A stretch of DNA of 64,000 nucleotides from Combretum micranthum (lineage: Eukaryota; Streptophyta; Magnoliopsida; Myrtales; Combretaceae). The translations under genes and the position numbers were made by a program. The notes beneath the pieces were generated by a model. The model searched no databases. It saw nothing but the letters and a program-made list of their open reading frames with translations, and had not been told where the DNA came from. Shown piece after piece: positions 47,585-59,379 of this stretch. Position 1 is the first letter of the stretch. Every line of letters begins with the position of its first letter. The stretch spans positions 248,001 through 312,000 of the forward strand of contig JAMXBD010000023.1 of assembly GCA_024138025.1 (NCBI GenBank), read 5' to 3'.

Positions 47585-48617
47585 CACAACCAAGAGTGCC
47601 TAACAACAATAATAGCTCTAACTGCTAGCAACAACAAGCTAGCTGAACATTATAGTTATTAGTCTGCTAAATCCAAGTAGCTCTTAAGCTAATATTGTTC
47701 CAATAGCCAAGAGCAAAAATTGAGAATACAGTAACTTTTCATGTGACTGAATGAGTAGAATATAGAGATGAGCATTCTTGCATTTTCTCGAGCACATGAC
47801 AAGTAATACATTGAACTATAGCAAATAGATATTAATTTGGATAGAGCATCAAAAGTTTCTCAAGTAACAACCCTACTAGATTCAGGTTAGAAACAAGTAG
47901 TATGTGTGGAAAACGGGTAAATTTGGCCTTAATGTCCATTTTCACGTATCCACGAAAGATAGTTCTTGGTAATTGTCCTAGTTCAGCGAAATAAATACTT
48001 CAATGGGTGTTACATGCTACATGTAATATATATGTAGTGTGTAACTACTAATAAGTTTTTTATATGTGATGGTATGAGTGGAAGTTACTTAAGAAACAAC
48101 CAAATACAACCTCCATGTGTTAAATTATAAGTGGTAGTTATCCACCACATGAACACACACGTGGCGAATATTTTTCCATCTATGTTATTATTTTTAGAAA
48201 ATCCTTTTGTTAATATTGGACCGAATTTCACCGATTGTAATTTTTATAAAAGGTACTGTTATTATATTTAAGGGCCATCTCATCATTTGAATCCCTTCGC
48301 CTTGGCCAGCCCTTTAATGGGAGGAAAAAAAAAAACAGAAGAATAGAAAGAGAGAGGATGAGATCAGAAGAGAGAATGATACGAGCAGAATATTTATATA
48401 CATAAAACACAATAGCTAGTTTTCTTTTTCCTTTTTAGCTTTTCTTTAGTTTTCTTGAGGAATTGCACAATGTGAGCAAGTAGGTTGCATCAACTGTACA
48501 TGGATTATGAGCACATGATCTTTTTGACAAGGCGATTTAATTCACTTCCTTCAATTTGGATGATGTATAAAACTTGTTTATATTAACTTAATGAAGTTTT
48601 GAGTTAATGCTTTTTAA
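47585..48617. other. Repeat DNA, right part, and AT-rich spacer
   Basis: The repeat interrupted by the hAT element seems to continue to about 48180 (words such as AGCTCTTAAGCTAATA). The remainder, up to the LTR of element III, shows no gene. Confidence 0.4.
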
Positions 48618-49070
48618 TGCAGTAGAAGAGATAACAGATAAATATTTAGAGAAATGGCATAGAATGGCAAGGAGGAACCAGCGTTGAATTGATGTTGCCG
48701 GCTTTCTTCACCACCATTTACACTATTGTCCTTTTAATATAAGCTGCTAACGTTGATTTATAAGTTGCCAGCATTGGGGTGGCTTTCTTTGCTCATCTTT
48801 CAAATATTACAATTTCATAATTTTAGCACTTTTTACCTTATTCCCTATCTATTGTATGCCTTAGGGTAAAACAAAGTAGCTTTTAGATATGGAATGAAAT
48901 TTCTTTGAGCGTTTTGCTTTGTTATTCCAAATCTCGATTTTCTTAAATAAAATTTCGAATTTAAGGTCAATTCCCTAAGCATTCTTAGAATCAATAGGCT
49001 TTTGAAGATTACTATTATAGTATTCTGAGAATCAATGAGTTTGTGGTATTTTTGCTTATCCGTTGCATCA
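48618..49070 (+). repeat. 5' LTR of element III
   Basis: Begins TGCAGTAGAAGAGATAACAG and ends near CGTTGCATCA. It aligns over its whole length with 52538-52975, with shared blocks GAGAAATGGCATAG, TTTGCTCATCTTTCAAAT and TAGATATGGAATGAAATTTC. Confidence 0.88.
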
Positions 49071-49073
49071 GTT

Positions 49074-49085
49074 TGGTATCAAAGT
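49074..49085 (+). promoter_or_regulatory. Primer binding site of element III (tRNA-iMet type)
   Basis: TGGTATCAAAGT follows the LTR after three bases. The canonical plant initiator-Met primer site is TGGTATCAGAGC, so two of twelve bases differ. Confidence 0.85.
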
Positions 49086-49186
49086 TACGTTCGCTCTTGG
49101 AGTATCATGGTGCTTCACATACAGGTTAATCAACGATGTGTGGATGAGATCTTCTTGAACTTGTATGTTCGATGTGGATTTTGATA

Positions 49187-50335
49187 AGACAATATAGTGC
49201 ACAATTAACTATTTAATTGTTGTATACTACACTTAATTAGTTAAATATATATATATATATGTGCTTTATGTGCACCTTTATTGAGTTTGCCGCAGGTTTT
49301 AGCATAAATAGTAGCTATTGAAGGCAAGCTAAATCAAGTGTTCAAGACGTGACAAAGTTAAAGCTAAGGCTCGACAAACTCAAAAATGAAGAACCAGTGG
49401 TCAAGGGGTTGGTTGAGTTTTAAACAAGTCAAGCGATCAAGGTGCAATAAGTTTGAGTTTAAAGAAGTAAACAGACTAGTCGAGAGTCACGTCGATGGAT
49501 TGACATGCTAAAGAGTTAAGGCACAACCAGTTCAAACCCAAGGCTTGACAAAGCTAAAGATAACATAGTGGTGGTTAAGGGTCATGTCGAGGGCTAGATG
49601 TATTGAATATTGGGGTGCGATCAAAGAAGTGCACGTGTGAGAAGGCTGTCGAGGGCAAATTCGAGGCTCGATACTTGAGATCTGATGAGTCTTTAAGGCA
49701 CGACAACTTAAATATTGGAACTAATGTGGAAAGAAAAACAACTGTTGAAGTGCATTAAATGCTTGGTAGCTTAAAGATATTGTCTCTAACGGACTTTTGA
49801 ATTTTGAAGGCTATATATATTTAGTCCTTAGGAGATCAACAAAAAAGAGGACGTAGTGCCAAGTTTTTTAATGTGCTATTCATTGTGATCAAATAAAATA
49901 TTTATTTTCTTGTTCTCTTGTGTATACATTTGCAAATAAAAAACAAAGAGAAGTACACTATTATGATCTATTCTTAAATCCGCTACATATCTAAGAGCAT
50001 TTAGAGAGAGAAAAGAATTATTTTATTTCTTAAGTATTGTAATCTACTCATCTTAAGCATATTTCTAAAATTAATAAAAGATGTGGTGAAGACCTCGATT
50101 CAGGCATTTAGTGATCTTGGAGAGTAGGAAGAGGGTCGAACTCCATGTTAAAATATTTGCTTGATTTTCTCTATCCTTATTTTTTTAATTTACGCATTAT
50201 ATCTGTTGTTATCTATCTGCTACAAACTATATTATTTTGATATGTGAAATTTAAAAATAATTTATTTGGGCTTTTAGGGTGAATACTCAATTCACTCCCT
50301 TCTTGAGTATTCTTACTGTATTTTCATATCTCAGA
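49187..50335 (+). repeat. LTR-like insertion in the 5' region of element III
   Basis: This stretch has a TATA box (GGCTATATATATTTAGTCC, near 49812) and ends with GGGTGAATACTCAATTCACT and CCCTTCTTGAGTATTC, wording common near the 3' end of plant copia LTRs. It lies between the primer site and gag, where the gypsy leader should be, and separates the two. Exact borders are unclear. The word GATCT occurs on both sides (49148-49152 and 50333-50337) but does not leave TG...CA ends. Confidence 0.4.
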
Positions 50336-50400
50336 TCTATAATTATGATGATCTGGATTAGAGGATCAGACATATAATCAATTGGCAGTTAAGCACTATA

Positions 50401-51460
50401 GTGGATCAGGTTACAGAAAGAATTGGTACGTTGAAGGCGACCCAAAGGAATGAAAACCCTAGACATGTAAGAAACCCTAATCTGAGGCCTAATGTAGATT
50501 TTGAAGAACCAGATGACGATTCCTTATTTATTGATGAGGGCTATTATAAGGAATTACCACATAGGCATGGTAAACCTCACTTAGAGGAAGACTAGAGGTA
50601 TTGGGAGTTGGGTATGAGGACATAAATATGGAGTTCAATGGAAATTCGTAGTTGGAGGAGTTTTTAGATTCGTTAGCCATAGTGGAGGAGATTCTTGATT
50701 TTAAAAATGTCCTTGATGACAAACAAATGTAATTAAGTAATTCGATTCGTGGTAGGGCCATAGCATGGTGGCAATAGATGAAACTGACCCAACTTAGATT
50801 GGGCAAATTAAAAATTAGTTCATGAGAGAAGATGAAGAAGCACTTGCATTTTGCATTTTTACCTTACAATTTTTAGCACATCATGTACTAGAGACTGTAG
50901 AATCTCCAACAGGGCAACATGTAAATAAATGACTATACTTTTGAATTTTATCAGTTAGTTTCTAGAAATGCAATTAAGAAGATGGATTATTAATTATTAG
51001 CAACGTATATTGGAGGATTGATGATACAAATATAAGACATTATGAATTTACCTAAACCTGTTAATGTGTCTGCTACTTATCAGAGAGCTTTGATAGTAAA
51101 GAAACAACAAAGGAGATCAGGCCATAGGTTATTGGATAGTGAGGTGACTGCTAGTAGTGATATTGTGGTTAATCGTGCAAGTACTAAGGTTCTAGGTAGT
51201 GGAAATGTTGGTAGTAGTAGTACTGGATGATTCAATAAGCTTAGTGCTAGTGGACCAAGTAGTAGTGGGATAGAGTGTTTCAAATGTGGGGAGCCTGGCC
51301 ATTGACAATTTGAATGTAGGGAAGCAAAGAAAAGGGCATTATTTGTTGATGAAAATGAGGAGGAGGAATATGGTGATGTTGTCTTTAAGATTGGAGGGGA
51401 TGAAGAACCTGTATTTGATATATAACACATGGAAGAAGAGATTCTCACAGGTGATAGCTG
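50401..51460 (+). pseudogene. Gag of element III (broken)
   Basis: The N-terminal part (50401-50595) ends with EGYYKELPHRHGKPHLEED. The capsid domain follows in broken frames (EEFLDSLAIVEEILDFKNVL near 50660 and IRGRAIAWWQ near 50750). The C-terminal part (51042-51230) has PVNVSATYQRALIVKKQQR. A CCHC zinc knuckle follows at about 51274-51315 (CFKCGEPGH-stop-QFEC). Its codon after His is TGA, one C-to-T step from an Arg codon CGA. Gag would have packaged the element's RNA. Confidence 0.85.
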
Positions 51461-51499
51461 AGAGAATCTAGTGATCAGAAGGTCCTATCTGATGCCAAG

Positions 51500-51995
51500 G
51501 GCAGTTGATGAAAATTGGCTTAGAAACAATATTTTTCAGTCCACTTGTACAATTCTAGGGTAAGGTGTCTCGATTTAAGATTAACTCAGGTAGCTATAAG
51601 AACATCGTGTCACAAAAACCGTGCACAAATTAGGCATTTAACTAAAGCCTTACAAACTAGCTTAGTTGAAAAAAAGAGGTAAGGAGATAGTTTCTAAACA
51701 TGCTCTTATTTCTTTTTCCATTGGTTCTAGATACAATGATGTTGTGTGGTGTGATATGGTCATAATGGATGCGTGTCACTTACTGTTGGGAAGACCTTAG
51801 TAATTTGATAGGGAAGTAATGCATGATGGGAGAGCTAATACATATAGTTTTGTATACAAAGGGGTAAATATTGTGTTGGTGTCGAATAGAGGTTCCACTA
51901 AACCTAAACCTGCTAAATAGGGTGATGGTAGTAGCGTCAGTTTATTGTCATTAGCTAGATTTGAGGAGGAGACTCGTGATTCTGATAATATTTTG
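51500..51995 (+). pseudogene. Protease region of element III (broken)
   Basis: The C-terminal protease block is clear (VSKHALISFSIGSRYNDVVW, CDMVIMDACHLLLGRP, FDREVMHDGRANTYSFV; about 51690-51870). The region that should hold the catalytic D-S/A-G, around 51550-51610, is full of stop codons. The linker that normally precedes RT (SLLSLARFEEETRDSDNILL) runs to about 52001 and then changes directly into integrase sequence. Confidence 0.8.
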
Positions 51996-52520
51996 CTTTA
52001 ATGGGTGATCATGTGAAGGGTTGGGACCTAAAGCTGAGTCAAGTAGATTTCGCACACAATTAATCGCAACATAGGTTTCAATCCTTGCCATGTAGTGCAC
52101 TCTATCATTCCCTATTGTCCACTTGATTTGCTACCTCTACTAGATAAAACCAAAGTTCATGGTAAGGTAGAGGACTTCATCCAAAATCTATAAGAGATTC
52201 ATAAAGTTGTACACGAGAACTTAGAGAAGGCTATAGCCATATATAGAGTGGTTGCTGACAAAAAGAAGAGATATGTAGAATTTGTTATGCGAGATTATGT
52301 GTGGGCTGTCTTTACTAAAGATAGATTCCCTGTGGGTAAGTGTAACAAACTATCAGCAAGAAAGATTAGTCCAATAGAGATCATTGAGAAGATCAATCAC
52401 AATGCTTATCCGTTGAAGCTACCTAGCCATGTCAGAATTGCGGATGTGTTTAATGTTAAACATGTCATCCCTTAAATTGGTGATGATTTAGACGAAGAAA
52501 ATTCGAGGAAAAATTTTGTC
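51996..52520 (+). pseudogene. Integrase C-terminal fragment of element III
   Basis: GDHVKGWDLKLSQVDFAHN at about 52003-52060 is from the end of the integrase core region. The open frame 52248-52475 (VADKKKRYVEFVMRDYVWAV, KLPSHVRIADVFNVKHVIP) is the integrase C-terminal domain. The tail HPGENDA runs to just before the 3' LTR. Nothing of RT, RNase H or the catalytic core is present. Confidence 0.85.
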
Positions 52521-52537
52521 CACCCTGGAGAGAATGA

Positions 52538-52975
52538 TGCAGTGAAAGAGATATCACATAAATATTTGGAGAAATGGCATAGGATGACAAGGAAGAACCA
52601 CCGTTGAATTTATGCTGCCAGCTTTCTACACCGCCATTTATGTTGCCAACCTTCAATATAAGCTGCTAATGTTGGGGCCACTTTCTTTGCTCATCTTTCA
52701 AATTTTATAATTTTTTCTTAATTTTAGCATTTTTTACCTTGTTCCCTATATATTGTATGTCCTAAGGTGAAACAAAGTAGTTTTTTTTAGATATGGAATG
52801 AAATTTCCCTGAGCGTTTTGCTTGTTATTCCAAATCTTGATTTTCATGAACAGAATTTTGAATTTGATGCTAATTGCCTAGGTATTCTCAAAATTAAGAG
52901 GCTTTTGAAGATCATAATTTCGGTATTCTTAGAACCAATGGAATTTGTGGTATTTTCACTTATCCCGTTGTGTTA
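52538..52975 (+). repeat. 3' LTR of element III
   Basis: Begins TGCAGTGAAAGAGATATCAC and ends near CCCGTTGTGTTA. It is the partner of 48618-49070, with many substitutions and small indels, so the element is old. Confidence 0.87.
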
Positions 52976-53225
52976 CTTTTGGATTAATTAGTTGATATTT
53001 ACTACTATTAAGTAATTTCATACTTGTGTTCAAGTTGTTTGTGAATCTATGGAACATATGCAACAACACTTATTTTTAGATAAATTTGTGGTACATGCCA
53101 CTATCATTTGAAAACCACTTTTTATTTATCATTAAACACAGCTCTAGTTGGACTCAAGTACCCATTATATCATTTAGAAAAGAGAAAAACCTAAGGGTAA
53201 ACAATAATGAAGAGTGTGACTACTG
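52976..53225. other. Short AT-rich spacer
   Basis: Nothing recognised between element III and the next LTR-like relic. Confidence 0.5.
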
Positions 53226-54500
53226 ATTGTATCAAATTGTAAAATTTATAAACCTAAGTTAATTCCTATGATCGAGCATAGGCAAGTACACCTATCTAGA
53301 GTAGTATAGGAATAAAATGGGTGTTGCCCACATCGATCTAAAGAACAAGTACTAGTGTTATCGTTTTCTACTATTTAGCCTAAATCTTGAAGTGATATCT
53401 ATTATTTAACTACTAATTAACTAGTTTAATGAATGCTAAGATCAATTATGTATGCTTTCAAAAGATATATTCAATTACAAAACATATCCCTCATCTTGAT
53501 CTGCCCTAAACCTCAAATTTCCTATAATAATGGATTGATTAATGAAGTATTTATGTTTTGCACTGTGGGATCTCTTAAGTAAATCAATTACTCCCTTGAG
53601 TTAACTAATTCTTGACCTTACATGAGATAGTGAAGTCCTCTCCCTCATTAACACCACATAAGATAGCATAAAAGTTCATGATCTCCTTTGCAAAGATTAA
53701 TTCTTTATGCAGAAAATCGAAGTTTCTCTACCTTTATGTGAAACATGCAATCTTTTTATTCATGTGAATCTATCTTGTTAGATGAAACCTCTTTCTATCT
53801 ATAAGAATCACACATGCAATTAATTCTATGCATAAATTAATTATAAGACAATTAAATCACCTGAATATAGGCAAATGCATAAACTTTTTATTAATAAAAA
53901 AGCAATTCAATCACATGGTTTAGGGTTTCAAAAGATGCAAGTATAAAGATCTACTCTTCCATGGAATTTATAATGAGAACAAGAGAATTAGAGGAAATAG
54001 GAGTAATCATGATGTAATAATAAAACGCTTTTTGATGTCTTGTGATTTCAGATAAAGCTCAAGCACTTCTCTTAAAGCTCATCACTTTCTCTCCTAAAGG
54101 TTAGAAAATATGCCAAAAGATTTTTTTTTTTTTTTAAATGATAACAACACAACTATTTATAGAACAGGAAGGTAAACAAGTTTGCATGACCTATCTTTCA
54201 TGGTTGTACTTGAGGGATGGTAGAAATCATATTCAATCGACATTGGAATTTTACAATGTGCACTATCTAGTCTGCATAACCATGCAAATGGTAGGCAGGA
54301 ATCAAAAGCTTCATTTTTTTCATTTTTCACCACTTTTTGCTTTCTGATTTGTTCCCTGCCTTCTTCCTTGCTTGTGTTGGAGGAGGGGTTGAATTTAGCC
54401 CATTGATTTATTCCCTACCTTCAGCATGGCCATGCACAAAGTAGTGCATATGTAAATTTTAACTCCTAATAAAAAACTTGTGAAATAAGACTTTAAATGA
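53226..54500 (-). repeat. Solo-LTR-like relic, Athila/Tat type, minus orientation
   Basis: The left part (AAATTTATAAACCTAAGTTA, then GGCAAGTACACCTATCTAGA, then ATGGGTGTTGCCCACATCGA) has the same layout as the LTRs of element II (ATTTATAAAGCTAATTGG, GCGCACCTACCATATTAG). A TATA box (TTCTATAAATAGTTGTG on the minus strand) lies near 54151-54167. No pol, primer site or partner is found, so this would be a solo LTR of a related family. Both borders are approximate. Confidence 0.45.
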
Positions 54501-54994
54501 ATTTAATAACTATGGGGGTTTTGGCCTAAATGCAACTCTTGTACCATTGAATGTTGTGAGTTGACATAAAATGACAACTAAGGACCATTGTGTAGGTATG
54601 TGCATGTAAGCTAAATATTGTTTTGAACTTTTTTCCCCTTAGTTTAATTTTTTATACATTAAATGAAACTACTATTTAAAAAAAAAATGTAATTTCTCTA
54701 TTAGGCAAAAAATGGTCCTCAATGCAATTGATAATGATTGAAGGATTTAAAAAAGTAGGTTGAAGCAATTACATTGCATGAAATGTATCTTTTGAATAAA
54801 TGGAACTTTTATAATGTAAAGTTATAATATATTGTTTCATATATTGAAATTTTATATTATCAATTGTATTTGTATAACTTAAAAGAAGATTATGATTCAT
54901 TGGATAAGTAGAAAATATATATTGTAAACATGATTAATAGGGAAAAGTAGAAGGACAATCATATTGTAGGACCAAAAACATTAGCTGGAGCTTG
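54501..54994. other. AT-rich spacer
   Basis: No gene or repeat terminus recognised. Confidence 0.5.
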
Positions 54995-56789
54995 TGCTTC
55001 TTTCTTCTTCTTTTTTTTTTTTTATGTGTGTGTTGGTTTTTGGGTTGAGTTGTATGAAATGCCTTTTAAAAGAACAACTCGAAGTGGAAGCATTCAAAAT
55101 TTATAAAGCTAATTGGTTCTATCCAACTTTAGTTAGCAACTACTGACAATTAAGCAAGCGCACCTACCATATTAGTATAAAAGAAATAGGTTGGATCTGA
55201 AGGAATCGACGGTAACTACTTTACTTCCATTTCATTTAGTATCTAGCTAAGGAAAATCATAAGAACTTACTGAAAACAGAAGCTAGACTAGTTTAATGAA
55301 TATTCACAAACGTTTTCAGAGTAAAATTAAGGATAGGTTTGTAACTATGCAAGACAATATCCTAGGGTTTGCTTTACCATTTCCTTATCATGTGAAATCA
55401 AATCAAAATTATGAGAGAGTTGTTGCTGCTACATTTGTACTATCGGATTCACTGAGTTAAGTTAATACCTCTATCAAGGTCAATAACTCTAGATCTATAC
55501 TAGATCACCATAATCTCTTCTTAGGCTATTAATGGTCAAGACTTATATAAAGCTTAAAAATCCTTTGTTTTAAAACCAATCTAGTGAATTTTAAAAACAA
55601 GAGATAGAAAGTTTCACAACACTTCTCTTAAGGAAATTATGACCAACTCCATTAATAACTGCAGATCTATTCAAAAGAACGACCACTTAGCTTATTCAGT
55701 CGAAATCAAACATGGATCTAATAGGTGCACCACAATTAGACTCACGAAAATAATTCAAGCTACTGATCATACCCAGTCAATTTACTTGAAAGCGCATTTA
55801 AATTCACATGAATCAGGATTTAGATTTCCAAACCTTAAGCTATAGGAGATTATTTGTCCATGGGGTTAAGCATTAAGCACAATTTCTAAAGAAATAAAAT
55901 CGAATAAAAGAATATTTCAATTATCATTAGTCTCACAAAAAATACAAATAATGGGTTGAATTGATTTTACTTAGAAAACACGAGATTTTCTAAAGCAAGA
56001 AGAAAGAGTTCTTTCACTCCAGAAATTCTCTCTCTACTCTTTGTTAATTTTGTACACTATACACTTTGTACATCTTCTTCTACCGCGTGCCTTTTCACGT
56101 TTATTTATAGGCTCATGGTATGGTAATCATGAAGATTTTATTGCTAACGTGGTAGAATTTTTATAATGGAATGTAAATTCTTTATCCACGCACACTTATC
56201 TATTGCTGCTCAAACAATCGCTCATCAAGTGGTAAGTCGAGTGCTGAGCTGCATTAAAGATAAAGCTCGACTTAAGTATATAAAATGCTATCGTTCTGGT
56301 CCATTCTTCCATCGAGGGCTAAATTGAGTGCTTCAAGGGCTCGAGACTTTAAGGCAAGACTCAAATCAAGTAAAGGTCTTTTCACTAAAAAAAAAAAAAT
56401 CAAGTAGAGGTTTGGTCTTCATTCAGTCTTCATTGTGGATTAAGGTTAAGGTTCGACTTTCTGGTGCAAGAGAAACTTCTCTTCAAATCCGGGGCTCGAT
56501 CTCCTCAGAACTATGTCGAGGGCTAAATTTAAGGCGTGACAGACCGATTTTGCCTTGATATTTTGGCTTTGACTAATGCTTTTGCAGGGCTTAACTTATT
56601 CTATCATCAAATATTGTTGTTGTTTTGCTCAAATCCGATTCTAAACACTTCAGTAGTTCTTCTTTTGATTCAACCAGTTGAAAAACAAAAATTAAACATT
56701 AAAAAGACCATATTCATGGGAATTCTTCCAAAAATCACCAATCTAGGCCTAAATTCCTATTAATAAAATAAAGTGAAATACACTTATCA
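54995..56789 (-). repeat. 3' LTR of element II
   Basis: 1795 bp, starting TGATAAGTG and ending AAGAAGCA on the minus strand. Its first 1.24 kb (plus-strand order) align with 62787-64000. A TATA box CTATAAATAA lies at 56101-56110 (minus). Runs of A near 56388 and T near 55011 vary between copies. Confidence 0.88.
56101..56110 (-). promoter_or_regulatory. TATA box in the 3' LTR of element II
   Basis: The minus strand reads CTATAAATAA. The equivalent site in the other LTR is at 63865-63874, so it is conserved between copies. Confidence 0.7.
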
Positions 56790-56805
56790 AATTCCCTAAC
56801 ATTTA
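56790..56805 (-). promoter_or_regulatory. Degraded polypurine tract of element II
   Basis: The minus strand reads TAAATGTTAGGGAATT directly before the LTR start. This is the same place as the intact tract in element I, but with fewer purines. Confidence 0.65.
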
Positions 56806-58139
56806 AGCTTTTACTTGTCCTTAAGCAAGGCTTTTAAAATAGGAAGATAAATCATAAATGGAAAATTTTACCAGATCAGCTTAAGCTTAAATCACCTCAA
56901 CACTTCAACTACTTAATCATTCCTTTTTACTGTGCTAAAGTTACTACTACTAAAATCACAGGACTTATCAAAGTAGATCAGCTTTTACCCTCATTGTTTA
57001 ATGAAGAAACCTAAAGCAAAAATTATTTAAAAGATCAATCAGAGTAAGAAAGAAACTCAATCAACTTTTATCCCGTTATACATATAAGTATGTAGTTCCT
57101 TAATCATTTCTCCAAGCATCATAATCAAAGATAAAGGCATATACATCCGTTTTACCCTAAAACTTTTTCCTTATTTGTGCTTGTTATTTCATTTTCATTT
57201 ATATATCTTGAAGCTTCAGAGAGAAAGGTTTTTGCCTTCTTCTTTTCATTTTCTCTGGTTGGGTTTTTACTCGCTTCTTTTTGCTTTTTTTATGGCTTAT
57301 TTAAAATTGAAAGAAGGGACAATAAGTTGCTCTCGAGGGACCAACCCATGCCTTTTCAATCCTAAGTGCATGGTCTGTAATTCTTCAATTTTTTTTTTTT
57401 TGTTTTTTTTATAGAGCACAAGAAAAAGTCATCAAGTTATGATCCTCATTTGTTCCTTTATTAGGGATTACATGACTCTCAAAATGATTACATTGAAAAA
57501 CATATAGGTCATTTAAGCTTTTCTAAGAAATTGAGTAGCCTTACTAAGGACCTCAAGCTAATTCCAGCTCTAAAATTCTAGATTAAATAATAAATAAAAC
57601 TACTCCACATGGATATTATCAAGTAATATATAAAATGTAAAAATAACTCAATTGAATGATGATTTTCATTGATTGTTCTGTTGAGTTAATTGATGCTTTC
57701 ATTGCAAATTTTTGAAAAATTTTGGTCAAACTTTTATCAATTTCATTAACTTCCTATTATATGTAAGAAAAATTGATCATTCAAAGCACATATACGTTGT
57801 TCTAGATAGATTTCAATTTCAAAATCATCCCAAGTCAAATCTAGCTATTTCCTTTCCCCCATGCTTAAACTAAACATTTTCCTCAATATTTTAAAGCATG
57901 CAAAGCAGATAGGGGATTTTCAATCATAATTCAAAGCAAGACTTAATAATTAGAAGTTTTAAGAGAAAACTTCTTTGTTTAAGACTCGAAGGGATGATTT
58001 GTCGTGTGCTTCATTGCCCTGATTCTATTTGATTGTTGCCTTTGGTTGATGCCACTTCGTCCAAAGAATCTAAACTTGTTTCTTTATTTATTTACAAAAG
58101 AATAGAAAAGAAAAAGTAGGTTAGAAATGGATTGCCTCT
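56806..58139 (-). other. 3' non-coding region of element II
   Basis: Like element I, this long gap between integrase and the polypurine tract holds a second purine tract (57856-57860 and flanks, minus strand, with TTAAACTAAACA beside it on the plus strand). It also has a T/C-rich block (57160-57410) and the conserved GGATTGCCTCTCATTAAGTG block near 58129-58148. Two overlapping open frames at 57175-57414 arise from the pyrimidine-rich block and are not genes. Confidence 0.55.
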
Positions 58140-59330
58140 CATTAAGTGGTTTTTAAGTCCTTTGAAGCTTAATGAGATGTAACTCCTCCAACTTTCCAAA
58201 ATTTTGTAGTGGTCCTTGATACGACTTGAGAGTTTGCTCATTGACTTTAAAACTCTCACCATCAGAGTTTTCTACTTCCACAGCTCCGTAAGGGAAAACC
58301 TTTTTAACCTTAAAAGGTCTGACCATCTGAATTTTAGTTTTCTTAAGAAAGTTTTAGATGAGATTTGAACAATAACACCCAATCTCCTTTTTGGAACTCG
58401 TGTAGGAGCTTATTCTTTGCATCATGCCACTTCTTGACCTTTTCTTTGTACAGTTTGTTATTCTCATAGGCTCCTAATCAAAGTTCATCTAATTCATTTA
58501 GTTGAGAAAGCCTATGTTTGCCAACCACTACAAGGTCATAATTCAACAGCTTGATAGCCCAATATGCTTTATGCTCCAACTTCACTGGTAGATTATATGC
58601 TTTCACATATACCAATCTATATAGAATTGTTTCCAACGGTGTTTTGAATGTTATCCTATATGTCCATAGTGCATCATCAAACTTTTCCACCCAATCTTTT
58701 CTATTAGATGCAACTGTTTTTTCTAAGATTCGCTTAAGTTATCTATTTGAGACCTCAGCCTGCTTACTTGTTTGTGGATGATATGGGGTAGATAGCTTAT
58801 GATGCACTCCATATCTTTTTAAAACCTTTTAGATTTGTGCCTTGTAGAAATGGGTACCCCTATCACTAGTTAAAGCTCATAGGTATCCAAATCTTTAAAA
58901 TAACTTTTTTAGAAAATTTATGACAACTATAGCATCATTGGTAGGGAAGCTTGAGCTTCAACCCATTTTAACACATAATTGACTGTTATCAAAATGTACT
59001 TGTTACCAAAGGAAGTGGGGAATGGTCCCATAAAGTCCATACTCCAAACATAAAAATTCGCATTTTAAAATAAATTTTTAGGGCATTTCATCCCTATTTG
59101 AGATATTTCCATCCTTTGGCAACTATCATAATTGGAAAACCATTAATTTTGCATCCTTAAAAATTGAAGGCCAATAGAACCTTGCTTTCAAACTTGTGGT
59201 TCATTATGGTAAAGACTTAAAAATCTTTTGTCCTTCCTCATATGAAACAGATTTTCTAATTACTTGGTCGGAATAGATTTGAAAAAGATATGGATCTTCC
59301 CAAAAATAATATTTTAGATTAGAAAAGATT
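58140..59330 (-). pseudogene. Integrase region of element II (broken)
   Basis: The frame at 58478-58690 ([40 protein letters not shown]) is the end of the integrase core. The C-terminal tail with KVFPYGAVEVENSDGESFKV lies at about 58230-58320. Blocks from the catalytic core (58720-59080) are visible only in fragments with many stops. It would have inserted the element's cDNA. Confidence 0.8.
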
Positions 59331-59379
59331 TTCTTCTTTTAATTAAAATTGAGTTTAGTTAGAATTTCTTTGTCGACCA

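Larger units (their letters stand above)
48618..52975 (+). mobile_element. Ty3/gypsy element III, internally deleted
   Basis: Two LTRs of about 440-450 bp in direct orientation flank about 3.5 kb. The order is LTR, tRNA-iMet primer site, long 5' region containing a foreign LTR-like piece, gag, protease, then directly the C-terminal part of integrase, and the LTR. RT, RNase H and the integrase core are absent. The gag and integrase sequences and the initiator-Met primer fit the chromovirus-like branch of Ty3/gypsy. Stops occur throughout. Flanking 5-mers (TTTAA and CTTTT) do not match, so the target duplication has decayed or the ends are off by a few bases. Confidence 0.88.

Noticed and set aside
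55639..55845. 68-codon frame in the 3' LTR of element II
   Set aside because: It lies inside an LTR, and the equivalent position in the other LTR is not kept open.
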